Assembly: GCF_036014215.1 (NCBI RefSeq)
Contig: NZ_CP107921.1
Span: 1,101,501 to 1,165,500 of the forward strand
Direction: 5' to 3'
From: Streptomyces sp. NBC_00440
GTDB lineage: Bacteria > Actinomycetota > Actinomycetes > Streptomycetales > Streptomycetaceae
DNA: 64,000 nucleotides
Part shown: in pieces, positions 32,003 to 43,462 of the stretch
Layout: each line of letters starts with the position of its first letter
Numbering within the stretch: position 1 is the first letter of the stretch
Notes under the pieces: generated by a model
Seen by the model: the letters and a program-made list of their open reading frames with translations, nothing else
The model's database searches: none
Told to the model about the DNA's origin: nothing
Made by a program: the position numbers and the translations under genes

Positions 32003-33370
32003 TCACTGACGTCCGTCCGCGCCTTCGCCCGACAGCCGCTCCCGCACCTTCTCGACCACGTCCGCGTAGCGCGCCTCGGCGCCGTACCGGGTGGGCTCGT
32101 AGTAACGCTTGCCCCGCACGGAGTCCGGGGCGTACTGCTGGGCGGCGATGGCGCCCGGGACATCGTGCGGATAGACGTAGCCCTGGGCGTGGCCGAGCTT
32201 GGCCGCGCCCTTGTAGTGCCCGTCGCGCAGATGCGCCGGAACCGGCCCGACAAGACCCGCGCGCACATCGGCGCGCGCGGCGGAGATCGCTGTCGTCGCC
32301 GCGTTCGACTTGGGGGCCAGCGCCAGCGCGATCGTGGCGTGGCTGAGGGTGAGCGCGGCCTCGGGGAAGCCGATCAGCGCGACAGCCTGGGCGGCGGCGA
32401 CCGCGGTCGGCAGCGCGGTGGGGTCGGCGAGTCCGATGTCCTCACTGGCCGAGATCATCAGCCGTCTGGCGATGAACCTCGGGTCCTCCCCCGCTTCGAT
32501 CATGCGGGCCAGATAGTGCAGGGCGGCGTCCACGTCGGAGCCGCGGATCGACTTGATCAGGGCGCTCGCCACGTCGTAGTGCTGATCGCCGTCGCGGTCG
32601 TACGCCACCGCGGCGCGGTCGACCGTCTCCTCCAGCGTCCCGAGCGTGATCTCCGGCTCGGACTTGGCCATGGCCGCGCCGGCCGCCGCTTCGAGTGCGG
32701 TGAGGGCGCGGCGGGCGTCGCCGCCGGAGATCCGCAGCAGATGCGTCTCGGCCGCGGGCGCCAGCGTGACGGCGCCGCCGAGCCCGCGCTCCTCGGTGAG
32801 TGCCCGGTGCAGCAGCGACCGCAGGTCGTCGTCGGTGAGCGATTCGAGCGTGAGCAGCAGGGACCTGGAGAGCAGCGGCGAGATGATCGAGAAGTACGGG
32901 TTCTCGGTGGTCGCGGCGACCAGCGTGACCCAGCGGTTCTCCACCGCGGGGAGCAGTGAGTCCTGCTGGGCCTTGCTGAAGCGGTGGATCTCGTCGAGGA
33001 AGAGGACGGTCTCCTTGCCGTATCCCCCCGAGGCCCTGCGCGCGCCGTCGATGACGGCGCGGACTTCCTTGACGCCCGCCGTGATGGCGGAGAGCTCCAC
33101 GAAACGTTTCCGGGTGGCCTGGCTCACGACGTAGGCGAGGGTCGTCTTGCCGATGCCCGGCGGCCCCCAGAGCAGCACGGACGAGGGCCCGGCAGGTCCG
33201 CCGCCGGACTCGCCGACGAGCCGTCGCAGCGGTGAGCCCTGCTTCAGGAGATGCTGCTGGCCCACCACTTCGTCCAGGGTGCGCGGGCGCATCCGTACAG
33301 CCAGGGGGCTGCTGGACGGGTCCTTCTCCTGGCGCTCTTCGGCCGCGGCGGTGAACAGATCGGGTTCCAC
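32003..33370 (-). CDS. rarA: Replication-associated recombination protein RarA (MgsA)
   Basis: A 455-residue AAA+ ATPase acting at stalled replication forks. N-terminal [20 protein letters not shown], Walker [17 protein letters not shown], Walker [21 protein letters not shown], sensor 1 AATTENPYF, and the C-terminal tetramerisation region ([37 protein letters not shown]). GTG at 33370 gives [18 protein letters not shown] lies upstream. It is convergent with the DUF2470 gene with only 13 bases between stops. Confidence 0.96.
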   Translation of the reverse strand: MEPDLFTAAAEERQEKDPSSSPLAVRMRPRTLDEVVGQQHLLKQGSPLRRLVGESGGGPAGPSSVLLWGPPGIGKTTLAYVVSQATRKRFVELSAITAGVKEVRAVIDGARRASGGYGKETVLFLDEIHRFSKAQQDSLLPAVENRWVTLVAATTENPYFSIISPLLSRSLLLTLESLTDDDLRSLLHRALTEERGLGGAVTLAPAAETHLLRISGGDARRALTALEAAAGAAMAKSEPEITLGTLEETVDRAAVAYDRDGDQHYDVASALIKSIRGSDVDAALHYLARMIEAGEDPRFIARRLMISASEDIGLADPTALPTAVAAAQAVALIGFPEAALTLSHATIALALAPKSNAATTAISAARADVRAGLVGPVPAHLRDGHYKGAAKLGHAQGYVYPHDVPGAIAAQQYAPDSVRGKRYYEPTRYGAEARYADVVEKVRERLSGEGADGRQ

Positions 33371-33400
33371 GTGCAAAACCCTATGTCACGCCACTGACAA

Positions 33401-33432
33401 CGGTCCCGGGCCGCTGTCGCCGCCCGGGACCG
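33401..33432 (-). terminator. Terminator downstream of the VKOR gene
   Basis: An 11-bp perfect stem (33401-33411 with 33422-33432) and a 10-base loop lie 27 bases after the VKOR-family stop codon. Confidence 0.7.
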
Positions 33433-33459
33433 GCCCGTCCGGGGCCGGAGTACGAGAGG

Positions 33460-34089
33460 TCAGTGCGCCCCGGTCCAGAAGTCCCACCAGCGGGTGAGGA
33501 TCAGCATGCCGATGATCCCGATGTGCACGACGGGCAGCACCCAGGTGAACTCGCCGAAGAAGCTCCGCAGCCAGCCCGGGGCGGCCAGCAGGCCGTGCCG
33601 GATGTTGTGCGAGGTGACATACCAGAAGAGGGTGATCGTGCCCACCCAGGCCAGGCAGCACCAGAGGCAGAGCGAGTTGATGTTGTACAGGGACTGGTAC
33701 TGGAGCCAGGTGACGAAGCCGACGCCGAAGAGGCAGCCCGCGTTGAACGTCAGCCAGTACCAGCGGCTGTAGCGCCCGCCCGCGATCAGGCTCATGCCGA
33801 CGCCGATCACGACGGCGTAGGTGGCGAGGCCCAGCATCGGATTGGGGAAGCCGAAGACCGAGGCCTGCGCGCTCTTCATCACGTTCCCGCAGGACACCAC
33901 CGGGTTGAGGCTGCAGCCGGGGGTGAAGTTCGGGTTCTTCAGGAGCTTGAACTCGTCGAGGGTGATGACCCACGCCGCGAGTAGCCCGGCGGCTCCGGTG
34001 ATCACCAGAAGCCAGCCGAAGGCACGGCTCGCGCCGGTCTTCCCGTCCTGCTGCGCGGACACGTCGTCAACCACTGTCGTCGTCATCAT
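33460..34089 (-). CDS. Vitamin K epoxide reductase family membrane protein
   Basis: A 209-residue protein with four to five membrane helices. The active-site CxxC is C141-L-W-C144 in [13 protein letters not shown], and the conserved loop cysteines are C59 and C67 ([16 protein letters not shown]). Actinobacterial VKOR reoxidises DsbA-type thiol oxidases in the envelope using menaquinone. No fused thioredoxin domain is present, and no dsbA homologue is next to it. Start at 34089 is one of two adjacent ATG codons; an AGGAG lies 13 bases upstream, rather far. Bracketed by its own terminator. Confidence 0.92.
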   Translation of the reverse strand: MMTTTVVDDVSAQQDGKTGASRAFGWLLVITGAAGLLAAWVITLDEFKLLKNPNFTPGCSLNPVVSCGNVMKSAQASVFGFPNPMLGLATYAVVIGVGMSLIAGGRYSRWYWLTFNAGCLFGVGFVTWLQYQSLYNINSLCLWCCLAWVGTITLFWYVTSHNIRHGLLAAPGWLRSFFGEFTWVLPVVHIGIIGMLILTRWWDFWTGAH

Positions 34090-34556
34090 GCCGATCCATC
34101 GCTCCTGTGGCCTGTGGGCAGGCTCATTGTGCCGCACCGCGCGGGGTTCGCACTGTTCGATGGAGATAAGGAGGTACGGACCCCTGCGCCGGGCGGCCCG
34201 CCCGCCGGAAGGCCTTCCGGCCGTGTGGCGTGCACGGCCGGCGGACGCGGGCGACGCCCCGGATCCAGTGGCGCCGTCCTGGCCGACCCTCTGCGACCTG
34301 GGCATTCGATCCGGGGAAGGCGTCCGGGGACGCGGGTGCCGGAGGACCGTCAGGGGCCGGTGCGACCGGGAAACGGCAGGCTCTCGCTCCGGGGACGCGA
34401 GCCGGAGCCGTCCGGCGTGCGGCCTGACCGGGCGCCGTGAACCGTACCCGGCGATCATGTGTCGCAATTGCCCGGCGGAGCGAACCGGCACGCGCCGGGT
34501 TGACGCCACCGTCCCTCTTGTCCCGAATGGGCAGGATTTTCCATTGCGGTCCTGCG
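34090..34556. other. Gene-free 467-bp region between the VKOR gene and hisS terminator
   Basis: No gene is supported. Frames open on both strands give only arginine/proline/glycine-rich readings with no ribosome site or conserved motif. It must hold the promoter of the VKOR gene. Bases near 34500-34555 are less GC rich than the surroundings. I see no riboswitch or tRNA-like structure. Confidence 0.5.
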
Positions 34557-34595
34557 CCTGCGGCCCGGGCGGAGAGTCTCCGCCCGGGCCGCAGG
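34557..34595 (-). terminator. hisS terminator
   Basis: A perfect inverted repeat (arms 34557-34575 and 34577-34595; practical loop AGT) lies 34 bases past the hisS stop. It is among the strongest hairpins in the window. Confidence 0.85.
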
Positions 34596-34628
34596 GTGTG
34601 TGTGCCGGGTTCAGCAGTGGTGCCGGTC

Positions 34629-35891
34629 TCAGCCGAGCCGCTTGCGGACCTCTCCGACGAGGGCGTCGAGCGGCACCGCGCTCTGCTCGCCGGACTCCAT
34701 GTCCTTGAGCTGGACGACGCCCTCGGCGAGATCCCGCTCACCCGCGACCACGGTGAAGCGGGCCCCGCTGCGGTTGGCGCTCTTCATCGCGCCCTTGAGG
34801 CCGCGCCCGCCGAACGCGAAGTCGGTGGCGACGCCCGCCCTGCGCAGCTCGGTGACCGCCCCGAAGAGCACCCGCCGGGCCTCCTCGCCGAGCGGCACGG
34901 CGAACACGCTTGTCGTGGCGGGCAGTTCGAGCTCGACGCCCTCCGCCTCCAGCGCCAGCACGGTGCGGTCCACGCCGAGCGCCCAGCCCACCGACGGCAG
35001 CGCGGGGCCGCCGATCATCTCGGAGAGCCCGTCGTAGCGGCCGCCGCCGCCCACCGCGGACTGCGAGCCGAGTCCGTCGTGGACGAACTCGAAGGTGGTG
35101 CGGGTGTAGTAGTCGAGGCCGCGGACCAGCTTCACGTCGTCCTCGTACGCGACGCCCGCGGCGGTCAGCAGGGCGCGGACCTCCTCGTGGTACGCCTTGC
35201 ACGCCTCGCACAGGTAGTCCCGCAGCATCGGCGCGCCGGCCAGCTGCTTCTGTACGTCGGCCCGCTTGTCGTCGAGCACGCGCAGCGGGTTGATCTCGGC
35301 CCGCCGCCGGGTGTCCTCGTCCAGGTCGAGACCGCGCAGGAAGCCCTGGAGCGCGTCGCGGTAGAGCGGACGGCACTCGCGGTCCCCGAGCGAGTTGAGC
35401 AGGATGCGGAACTGCCGCAGGCCGAGCGAACGGTAGGCCTGGTCGGCGAGGATGATCATCTCGGCGTCGAGCGCGGGATCCTCGGTGCCGATCGCCTCGG
35501 CGCCCACCTGCGAGAAGTGGCGGTAGCGCCCCTTCTGCGGGCGCTCGTAGCGGTAGTACGAGCCGGAGTACCAGAGCTTGACCGGCAGATTCCCGGCCTT
35601 GTGGAGGTTGGCCTCCAGCGCGGCGCGCAGTACGGAAGCGGTGCCCTCGGGGCGCAGCGCGAGCCGGTCACCGCCGCGCGTCTCGAAGACGTACATCTCC
35701 TTGGAGACGATGTCGGTCGATTCGCCCACCCCGCGCGAGAAGAGCTCGACGTTCTCGAAGCCGGGCGTCTCGATGTACTCGTAGCCGGAGTTCCGCAGCG
35801 GGGCCGCGAGCGCCTCGCGTACCGCGAGGAACTTCGCGGACGAGGGCGGCAGCAGGTCGTACGTGCCCTTGGGGGCCTGGAAAGTACTCAC
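34629..35891 (-). CDS. hisS: Histidyl-tRNA synthetase
   Basis: A 420-residue class II synthetase. It begins [15 protein letters not shown]; motif 2 is [18 protein letters not shown], the histidine-A motif [15 protein letters not shown] and motif 3 [16 protein letters not shown]-terminal anticodon-binding domain from about residue 330. GTG at 35891 is chosen for family length; the ribosome site is weak (GAGGA 13 bases upstream). It follows the metallo-hydrolase gene by ten bases, so they are cotranscribed. Confidence 0.95.
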   Translation of the reverse strand: MSTFQAPKGTYDLLPPSSAKFLAVREALAAPLRNSGYEYIETPGFENVELFSRGVGESTDIVSKEMYVFETRGGDRLALRPEGTASVLRAALEANLHKAGNLPVKLWYSGSYYRYERPQKGRYRHFSQVGAEAIGTEDPALDAEMIILADQAYRSLGLRQFRILLNSLGDRECRPLYRDALQGFLRGLDLDEDTRRRAEINPLRVLDDKRADVQKQLAGAPMLRDYLCEACKAYHEEVRALLTAAGVAYEDDVKLVRGLDYYTRTTFEFVHDGLGSQSAVGGGGRYDGLSEMIGGPALPSVGWALGVDRTVLALEAEGVELELPATTSVFAVPLGEEARRVLFGAVTELRRAGVATDFAFGGRGLKGAMKSANRSGARFTVVAGERDLAEGVVQLKDMESGEQSAVPLDALVGEVRKRLG

Positions 35892-35901
35892 GGAAAAGTC
35901 G

Positions 35902-36588
35902 TCACATTCCTCGTCGGGGAGCGGCCAGGCCCCGCAGATACGGGTTGGTGGCGCGCTCGCGGCCGATGGTCGTCTGCTCGTTGTGACCGGGCAGCACCAC
36001 GGTCGAGTCGTCGAGCGGCAGGCACACACGGGCCAGCGACTCAAGGATCTCGGCGTGGTCGCCACCGGGCATGTCGGTGCGGCCGATGGAGCCGGCGAAG
36101 AGCAGGTCGCCCGAGAAGAGAATCTGCGGAATGTCCGCAGCCTCGGGCATCCTGAACGTCACCGACCCCTTGGTATGGCCGGGCGCATGCGAGACGGCGA
36201 ACTCCAGGCCGGCGAGGGTCAGCTCGCTCCCGTCGGCCAGTTCCTTGACGTCGTCCGGTTCACCGACGGTCAGTTCGCCCATCAGCGGCATCCCGATGGA
36301 ACGGCCGATGCCCTTCTCCGGGTCGCTCATCATGAAGCGGTCGGCGGGGTGGATCCACGCCGGGACGTCATGCGCTCCGCACACCGGGACGACCGATGCC
36401 ACATGGTCGATGTGGCCATGGGTGAGAACGACCGCCACTGGCTTGAGCCGATGCTTCCTGAGCGCGTCCTCGACTCCCTGGGCCGCCTGGTGGCCCGGGT
36501 CGATGATCACGCACTCCTCACCTGCGGCGGGGGCGACCAGATAGCAGTTGGTCCCCCAGGCCCCGGCGGGGAACCCGGCAATGAGCAC
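35902..36588 (-). CDS. MBL-fold metallo-hydrolase (glyoxalase II-like)
   Basis: A 228-residue metallo-beta-lactamase-fold protein. Metal motif THGHIDHVA (HxHxDH), later ligands in [25 protein letters not shown] and LPGHNEQTT. This set is that of hydroxyacylglutathione hydrolase-like enzymes; streptomycetes lack glutathione, so the substrate may be a mycothiol adduct or another thioester. GTG at 36588 has AAGGA six bases before it. First gene of the pair with hisS, divergent from the cyclophilin gene. Confidence 0.9.
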   Translation of the reverse strand: MLIAGFPAGAWGTNCYLVAPAAGEECVIIDPGHQAAQGVEDALRKHRLKPVAVVLTHGHIDHVASVVPVCGAHDVPAWIHPADRFMMSDPEKGIGRSIGMPLMGELTVGEPDDVKELADGSELTLAGLEFAVSHAPGHTKGSVTFRMPEAADIPQILFSGDLLFAGSIGRTDMPGGDHAEILESLARVCLPLDDSTVVLPGHNEQTTIGRERATNPYLRGLAAPRRGM

Positions 36589-36745
36589 GATCGTCCTTAA
36601 ATGTCGGTCCAGCGGGAGAATGCAGCAGATGAGAGCCTACCGGCGCCGCTCATCGCACAGCGAACCCATATACGGTACGGCCTAGCCCGGACAGGTATAC
36701 GACACGCGCGAATCACGCATGCATACGGACGAGGGAGAACACCCG

Positions 36746-37528
36746 GTGGTCAACAGCGATCAGCGGCGGCGGCAGCTCGCCAGGGAAAAGTTCGAGCGGC
36801 AGCAGGAACGCCGCATCACGGCCCGGCGCAACGCACGCCGCCGCAACGCGGTGATCGCGTCGGCGGTCGCCGTGGTGGTCGTGGCGGGCGGCATCGCGTG
36901 GGGAGCCGGGGCCTTCAAGGGCGACGACGGCAAGGCCGCCCCCGCCAAGGCCGCGGACCCGTCGCCGTCGGCGAGCAGCACCGGTCCCCCCGAGCCCGCG
37001 ATGAAGATCGACAAGAAGGCCAAGTACACCTTCGCCCTCAAGACGAACCAGGGTGCGGTCTCCCTGGTCATGGATGCCGCGAAGACCCCGCACACCGTGA
37101 ACTCCTTCAAGTCGCTCGCGGACAAGGGCTTCTTCGACAAGACCAAGTGCCACCGCCTCACCACGAGCGGCATCTACGTACTCCAGTGCGGCGACCCCAA
37201 GGGCGACGGCTCGGGCGGGCCCGGCTACACCATCCCTGACGAGAACCTGACCGCGCTCGGCAAGGCGGGCAGCGACGGTACGGTGACGTACCCGGCGGGC
37301 ACGGTGGCGATGGCCAACACCGGCCAGCCGCACACCGGCGGCAGCCAGTTCTTCCTCGTGTACAAGGACAGCAAACTGCCGCCGACCTACACCCCGTTCG
37401 GGACGATGGACGCGGCGGGACTGAAGACGGTGAAGGCCGTGGCCAAGGCGGGAGTGACCGGCGGAAGCCAGGACGGGGCGCCCAAGAAGGCCGTCACCGT
37501 CTCGAAGGCCACCGTCACCAAGGACTGA
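36746..37528 (+). CDS. Membrane-anchored cyclophilin-type peptidyl-prolyl isomerase
   Basis: A 260-residue protein. Residues 1-33 are highly basic (QRRRQLAREKFERQQERR), then a membrane helix at 34-56 and a Ala/Pro/Ser linker. The cyclophilin domain (about 90-255) has FALKTNQGAVSLVMDAAKTPHTVNSF, the CHRLTTSGIYVLQCGDPKGDG core, GTVAMANTGQPHTGGSQFFLVY and TPFGTMD. It should assist proline isomerisation outside the membrane. GTG at 36746 is chosen because GAGGGAG lies nine bases upstream. It lies 218 bases before the DUF349 gene. Confidence 0.93.
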   Translation: MVNSDQRRRQLAREKFERQQERRITARRNARRRNAVIASAVAVVVVAGGIAWGAGAFKGDDGKAAPAKAADPSPSASSTGPPEPAMKIDKKAKYTFALKTNQGAVSLVMDAAKTPHTVNSFKSLADKGFFDKTKCHRLTTSGIYVLQCGDPKGDGSGGPGYTIPDENLTALGKAGSDGTVTYPAGTVAMANTGQPHTGGSQFFLVYKDSKLPPTYTPFGTMDAAGLKTVKAVAKAGVTGGSQDGAPKKAVTVSKATVTKD

Positions 37529-37746
37529 GCCGGGGCCGTAGCGGCGAATCGGGGCGACGGGGAAACGGGTAAACCAGGAACGGGGACAGGGGATATGGGG
37601 ATATTCGGATGGGCCGGATGCGGACAGCCGCCCCGCCGTTCGCCTATGTTGGCGGTGTGCGGGGCGCAAGCAGCCCGGCCGAAGAAACTGTGGACGATGT
37701 CCGGGGGCCCACAAGTCTCCGCAGACATCATGTGGATGGAGGCGCT

Positions 37747-38976
37747 GTGAGCAGCGACCCGTGGGGCCGTGTCGACGAGACCGGCACCGTATACGTGCGT
37801 ACGGCCGACGGCGAGAAGGTCGTCGGTTCTTGGCAGGCAGGCTCTCCCGAGGAGGCCCTGGCCTACTTCGAGCGCAAGTACGAGGGCCTGGTCGTCGAGA
37901 TCGGCCTCCTCGAACGCCGGGTGAAGACCACCGATCTGTCGGCCAAGGACGCCCAGACCGCGATCGACCACCTGCGCGGGCAGGTCGATGAGCACCATGC
38001 AGTCGGCGACCTGAACGCTCTGCGGGTGCGGCTGGACGGGCTGGTCTCGACGGTCGAGGCGCGCCGTGAGGAGCGCAAGGTCCAGAAGGCCAGGCAGACC
38101 GATGAGGCGAAGCACGCCAAGGAAGCCCTGGTCGTGGAGGCCGAGGAGCTCGCGCAGAGCGACCAGTGGCGGTCCGCGGGTGAACGGCTGCGGGCGCTGG
38201 TGGACACCTGGAAGGGTCTCCCCCGGCTCGACCGGAAGTCCGACGACGAGCTGTGGCACCGCTTCTCGCACGCCAGGTCGGCGTTCTCCAAGCGGCGCAA
38301 GGCGCACTTCGCCTCGCTGGACGCCCAGCGCGAGGACGCCCGCAAGGCCAAGGAGAAGCTGGTCGCCGAGGCGGAGTCGCTCTCCGGGTCGACCGACTGG
38401 GGTGCGACGGCGGCCCGTTACCGCGATCTGATGACCGAGTGGAAGGCCGCGGGCCGCGCCCAGCGCGAGTCCGAGGACGACCTGTGGAACCGCTTCCGCG
38501 GCGCCCAGGACGTCTTCTTCGCCGCCCGCAGCGAGGTCTTCGCCGAGCGGGACGCCGAGCAGTCCGAGAACCTCAAGCTGAAGGAGGAGCTCGCGGTCGA
38601 GGCCGAGAAGCTGCTCCCGGTACGGGATCTCAAGTCGGCCAGGTCCGCGTTCCGGGCGCTGAACGAGCGCTGGGAGGCCATCGGCCACGTACCGCGTGAC
38701 GCACGGCCGAAGGTGGAGGGCCGGATGCACACGGTGGAGCGGGCGCTCCAGGAGGCCGAGGAGACCGAGTGGCGGCGCACCAACCCGGAGGCACGCGCAC
38801 GGGCCGCGGGTCTGACGGGTCAGCTCCAGGACGCGGTCGACAAGCTGCGCAAGCAGATCGACACGGCGCGTGCGGCCGGCAACAACGCCAGGGCCGACAA
38901 GCTGGCCCGTGAGCTGGAGGGGCGCCAGGCGCTGCTCGACCAGGCGATGAAGGGCCTGGAGGAGTTCGGCGGCTGA
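37747..38976 (+). CDS. DUF349 repeat protein
   Basis: A 409-residue, charged, mainly helical protein. After a short N-terminal beta part (GRVDETGTVYVRTADGEKVVGSW) come three DUF349 repeats, each with a W/F-rich helix pair: SAGERLRALVDTWKGL with DDELWHRFSHAR, then ATAARYRDLMTEWKAAG with EDDLWNRFRGAQ, and SARSAFRALNERWEAIG. A C-terminal coiled coil (ALQEAEETEWRR to LEGRQALLDQAM) closes it. DUF349 proteins are often found near relA in actinobacteria, as here, where it converges on relA; function is not established. GTG at 37747 has GGAGG close upstream. Confidence 0.93.
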   Translation: MSSDPWGRVDETGTVYVRTADGEKVVGSWQAGSPEEALAYFERKYEGLVVEIGLLERRVKTTDLSAKDAQTAIDHLRGQVDEHHAVGDLNALRVRLDGLVSTVEARREERKVQKARQTDEAKHAKEALVVEAEELAQSDQWRSAGERLRALVDTWKGLPRLDRKSDDELWHRFSHARSAFSKRRKAHFASLDAQREDARKAKEKLVAEAESLSGSTDWGATAARYRDLMTEWKAAGRAQRESEDDLWNRFRGAQDVFFAARSEVFAERDAEQSENLKLKEELAVEAEKLLPVRDLKSARSAFRALNERWEAIGHVPRDARPKVEGRMHTVERALQEAEETEWRRTNPEARARAAGLTGQLQDAVDKLRKQIDTARAAGNNARADKLARELEGRQALLDQAMKGLEEFGG

Positions 38977-38994
38977 GAAGCCCGAAGCATCCCG

Positions 38995-39041
38995 GACATG
39001 GGTGAGGGCCCTCCGCCGAGCGGAGGGCCCTCACCCATGTC
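38995..39041. terminator. Bidirectional terminator between the DUF349 gene and relA
   Basis: A perfect 22-bp stem (38995-39016 with 39020-39041) and a CGA loop lie between two converging genes, 18 bases from each stop. Confidence 0.9.
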
Positions 39042-39058
39042 GTGGTGCGGCTCCGGCG

Positions 39059-41608
<2,550 letters not shown>

Positions 41609-41803
41609 GGGCACTCCTCTGGGGGTCCCCCCGGACGGAGCCTGGGGGAGGGTCCGGGTCCCCGTGTCAGGTCCGGAAGCCCATGGTAACGATCCCGGGC
41701 GATCCGCTCGCCCCGGGCCGGTGCCGGCACCGTACGCGAGAGGCGGACCGCCCGGGGTTCCGGGGGCCCGCCTCAGCGGTACGGCGTACGGATCAGGCCG
41801 CGA

Positions 41804-42352
41804 TCAGACCGTGATCAGGGCGTCCAGCGGGGCGCCGTGCAGTGCGGGCTCCAGCCGGGCACGCCCGTCCAGGAAGCCCAGCTCCATCAGTACGGCCACT
41901 CCGATGACCTGCGCACCGGCCCGCCGGATCAGGTCCAGCGAGGCCTCGGCCGTGCCGCCGGTGGCGAGCACGTCGTCGATGACCATGACGCGGTCGTCGG
42001 CGCAGAGGTCCTCGGCGTGCACCTCGATCTCGGCGCTGCCGTACTCCAGGTCGTACGTCTGGGAGAGCGTCGCGCCCGGCAGCTTCCCGGCCTTGCGGAC
42101 CGGGATGAAGCCGATTCCGGCGCGGACCGCGACCGGTGCGGCCAGGATGAAGCCGCGCGCTTCCAGGCCGACGATCTTCGTGGCGCCGTGCCGCAGGCAG
42201 AGCTCCGCGAGGGCGTCGGTCAGCGCCGTGAAGGCCTCCGGGTCCGCGAGGAGCGGGGTGATGTCCTTGAACACCACACCCGGCTGCGGATAGTCCTGCA
42301 CATCCCTGATCCTGCTGAGCAGCAGGTCCTGGATGCTCCGGGTGTCCGTCAT
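41804..42352 (-). CDS. apt: Adenine phosphoribosyltransferase
   Basis: A 182-residue salvage enzyme joining adenine and PRPP to AMP. Typical segments: DYPQPGVVFKDITPLLAD, VGLEARGFILAAPVA, PVRKAGKLPG and the PRPP motif VMVIDDVLATGGTAEA. Length normal. Its ATG overlaps the secF stop by four bases. It is followed by 195 bases before relA. The grouping apt-relA is conserved in actinobacteria; purine salvage and GTP-derived alarmone metabolism share substrates. Confidence 0.96.
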   Translation of the reverse strand: MTDTRSIQDLLLSRIRDVQDYPQPGVVFKDITPLLADPEAFTALTDALAELCLRHGATKIVGLEARGFILAAPVAVRAGIGFIPVRKAGKLPGATLSQTYDLEYGSAEIEVHAEDLCADDRVMVIDDVLATGGTAEASLDLIRRAGAQVIGVAVLMELGFLDGRARLEPALHGAPLDALITV

Positions 42353-43461
42353 CGGCGCTTCCCCTGGGTACGCCCGCGGCCCCGCGGGGCGGGAGCGCGC
42401 CGGCCGCCGGCCACGGCGCCGGCCGGGGCCGGGGCGCCGTCCTCCGGCTGGAGGGTGTCGTCGTCCTGGTCGGACGGTTCGCCCTTCGCCGCGGCGGCGG
42501 CCCGCTTGGCGAGCACCCGCTTCTTGAGGGCCTGCATCGCGGGGTCGCGTTCCTTGAGGTCGGCGACGAGCGGGGTGGCGATGAAGATCGAGGAGTACGC
42601 ACCGGCCGCGAGGCCCACGAACAGCGCGAGCGAGATGTCGTTCAGCATTCCGGCGCCGAGGAAACCGCCGCCGATGAAGAGCAGGCCCGCCACCGGGAGC
42701 AGCGCGACGACCGTGGTGTTGATGGAACGCACCAGGGTGCCGTTGAGGCTGCGGTTGGCGATCTCGCTGTAGGTGAAGCGGGTCTGCTTCTTGAGATCCT
42801 TCGACGCCTCCTTGAGACCGTCGAAGACGACCACGGTGTCGTAGAGGGAGTAACCGAGGATGGTCAGCAGACCGATCACCGTGCCCTCGGTGACCTCGAA
42901 GCCGACGAGCGCGTAGATCCCGACCGTGATCGTGAGGTCGTGGATCAGGGCGACGAGGGCGGCGAGGGCCATCCGCCACTCGAAGGCGATGGCCAGATAG
43001 ACCACCACCAGGATCATGAAGATCGCCAGGCCCTCCCAGGCCTTGTTGGCGATCGTCGCTCCCCAGCTGGGACCGACCACGTCGGCGGCGATCTTGTCGA
43101 TCGGGAGCTTCAGGTCCTTGGCGAGCGTGCCGTGGATCTTGTCGGCCGTGTCGGTGTCGATCCCGGAGACCTGGATCCGCATCCCGCCGTTGCCGAGCTT
43201 CTGGACGGACGCGTCATGTCCGGAGAGCTGCTCCGCCACGTCCTGGGCGCGCGTCACCGAGACGCTGCTGCTCTGGGTGGTGGTGAAGACCGCACCGCCC
43301 TGGAACTCGATGCCCAGGTTCAGACCGCGCACCGCCAGGCCGACGATGGCCGTGATGGTGATCAGGATCGAGATGCCGTACCAGATCTTGCGCTTGGCCA
43401 CGAAGTCGTAGCCGACCTCGCCGCGGTACAGCCGGGCGCCCATGCTGCCGAGTCGCGACAT
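42349..43461 (-). CDS. secF: Protein translocase subunit SecF
   Basis: A 370-residue membrane protein with six predicted helices. First helix at about 28-45 (IWYGISILITITAIVGLAVRG), large extracytoplasmic domain with GIEFQGGAVF, then five helices in the second half (AWEGLAIFMILVVVYLAIAF; ALVALIHDLTITVGIYAL; IGLLTILGYSLYDTVVVFDGLKE). The GYSLYDTVVVFD motif is diagnostic. The C-terminal tail (about 310-370) is basic and proline rich. It begins one base after the secD stop and overlaps apt by four bases. SecDF uses proton motive force to pull exported chains. Confidence 0.96.
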   Translation of the reverse strand: MSRLGSMGARLYRGEVGYDFVAKRKIWYGISILITITAIVGLAVRGLNLGIEFQGGAVFTTTQSSSVSVTRAQDVAEQLSGHDASVQKLGNGGMRIQVSGIDTDTADKIHGTLAKDLKLPIDKIAADVVGPSWGATIANKAWEGLAIFMILVVVYLAIAFEWRMALAALVALIHDLTITVGIYALVGFEVTEGTVIGLLTILGYSLYDTVVVFDGLKEASKDLKKQTRFTYSEIANRSLNGTLVRSINTTVVALLPVAGLLFIGGGFLGAGMLNDISLALFVGLAAGAYSSIFIATPLVADLKERDPAMQALKKRVLAKRAAAAAKGEPSDQDDDTLQPEDGAPAPAGAVAGGRRAPAPRGRGRTQGKRR

Positions 43462-43462
43462 C

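Noticed and set aside
34124..34741. A 205-codon minus-strand frame upstream of hisS end
   Set aside because: It runs antisense to nothing conserved, is Arg/Ser/Pro rich, and crosses the hisS terminator.
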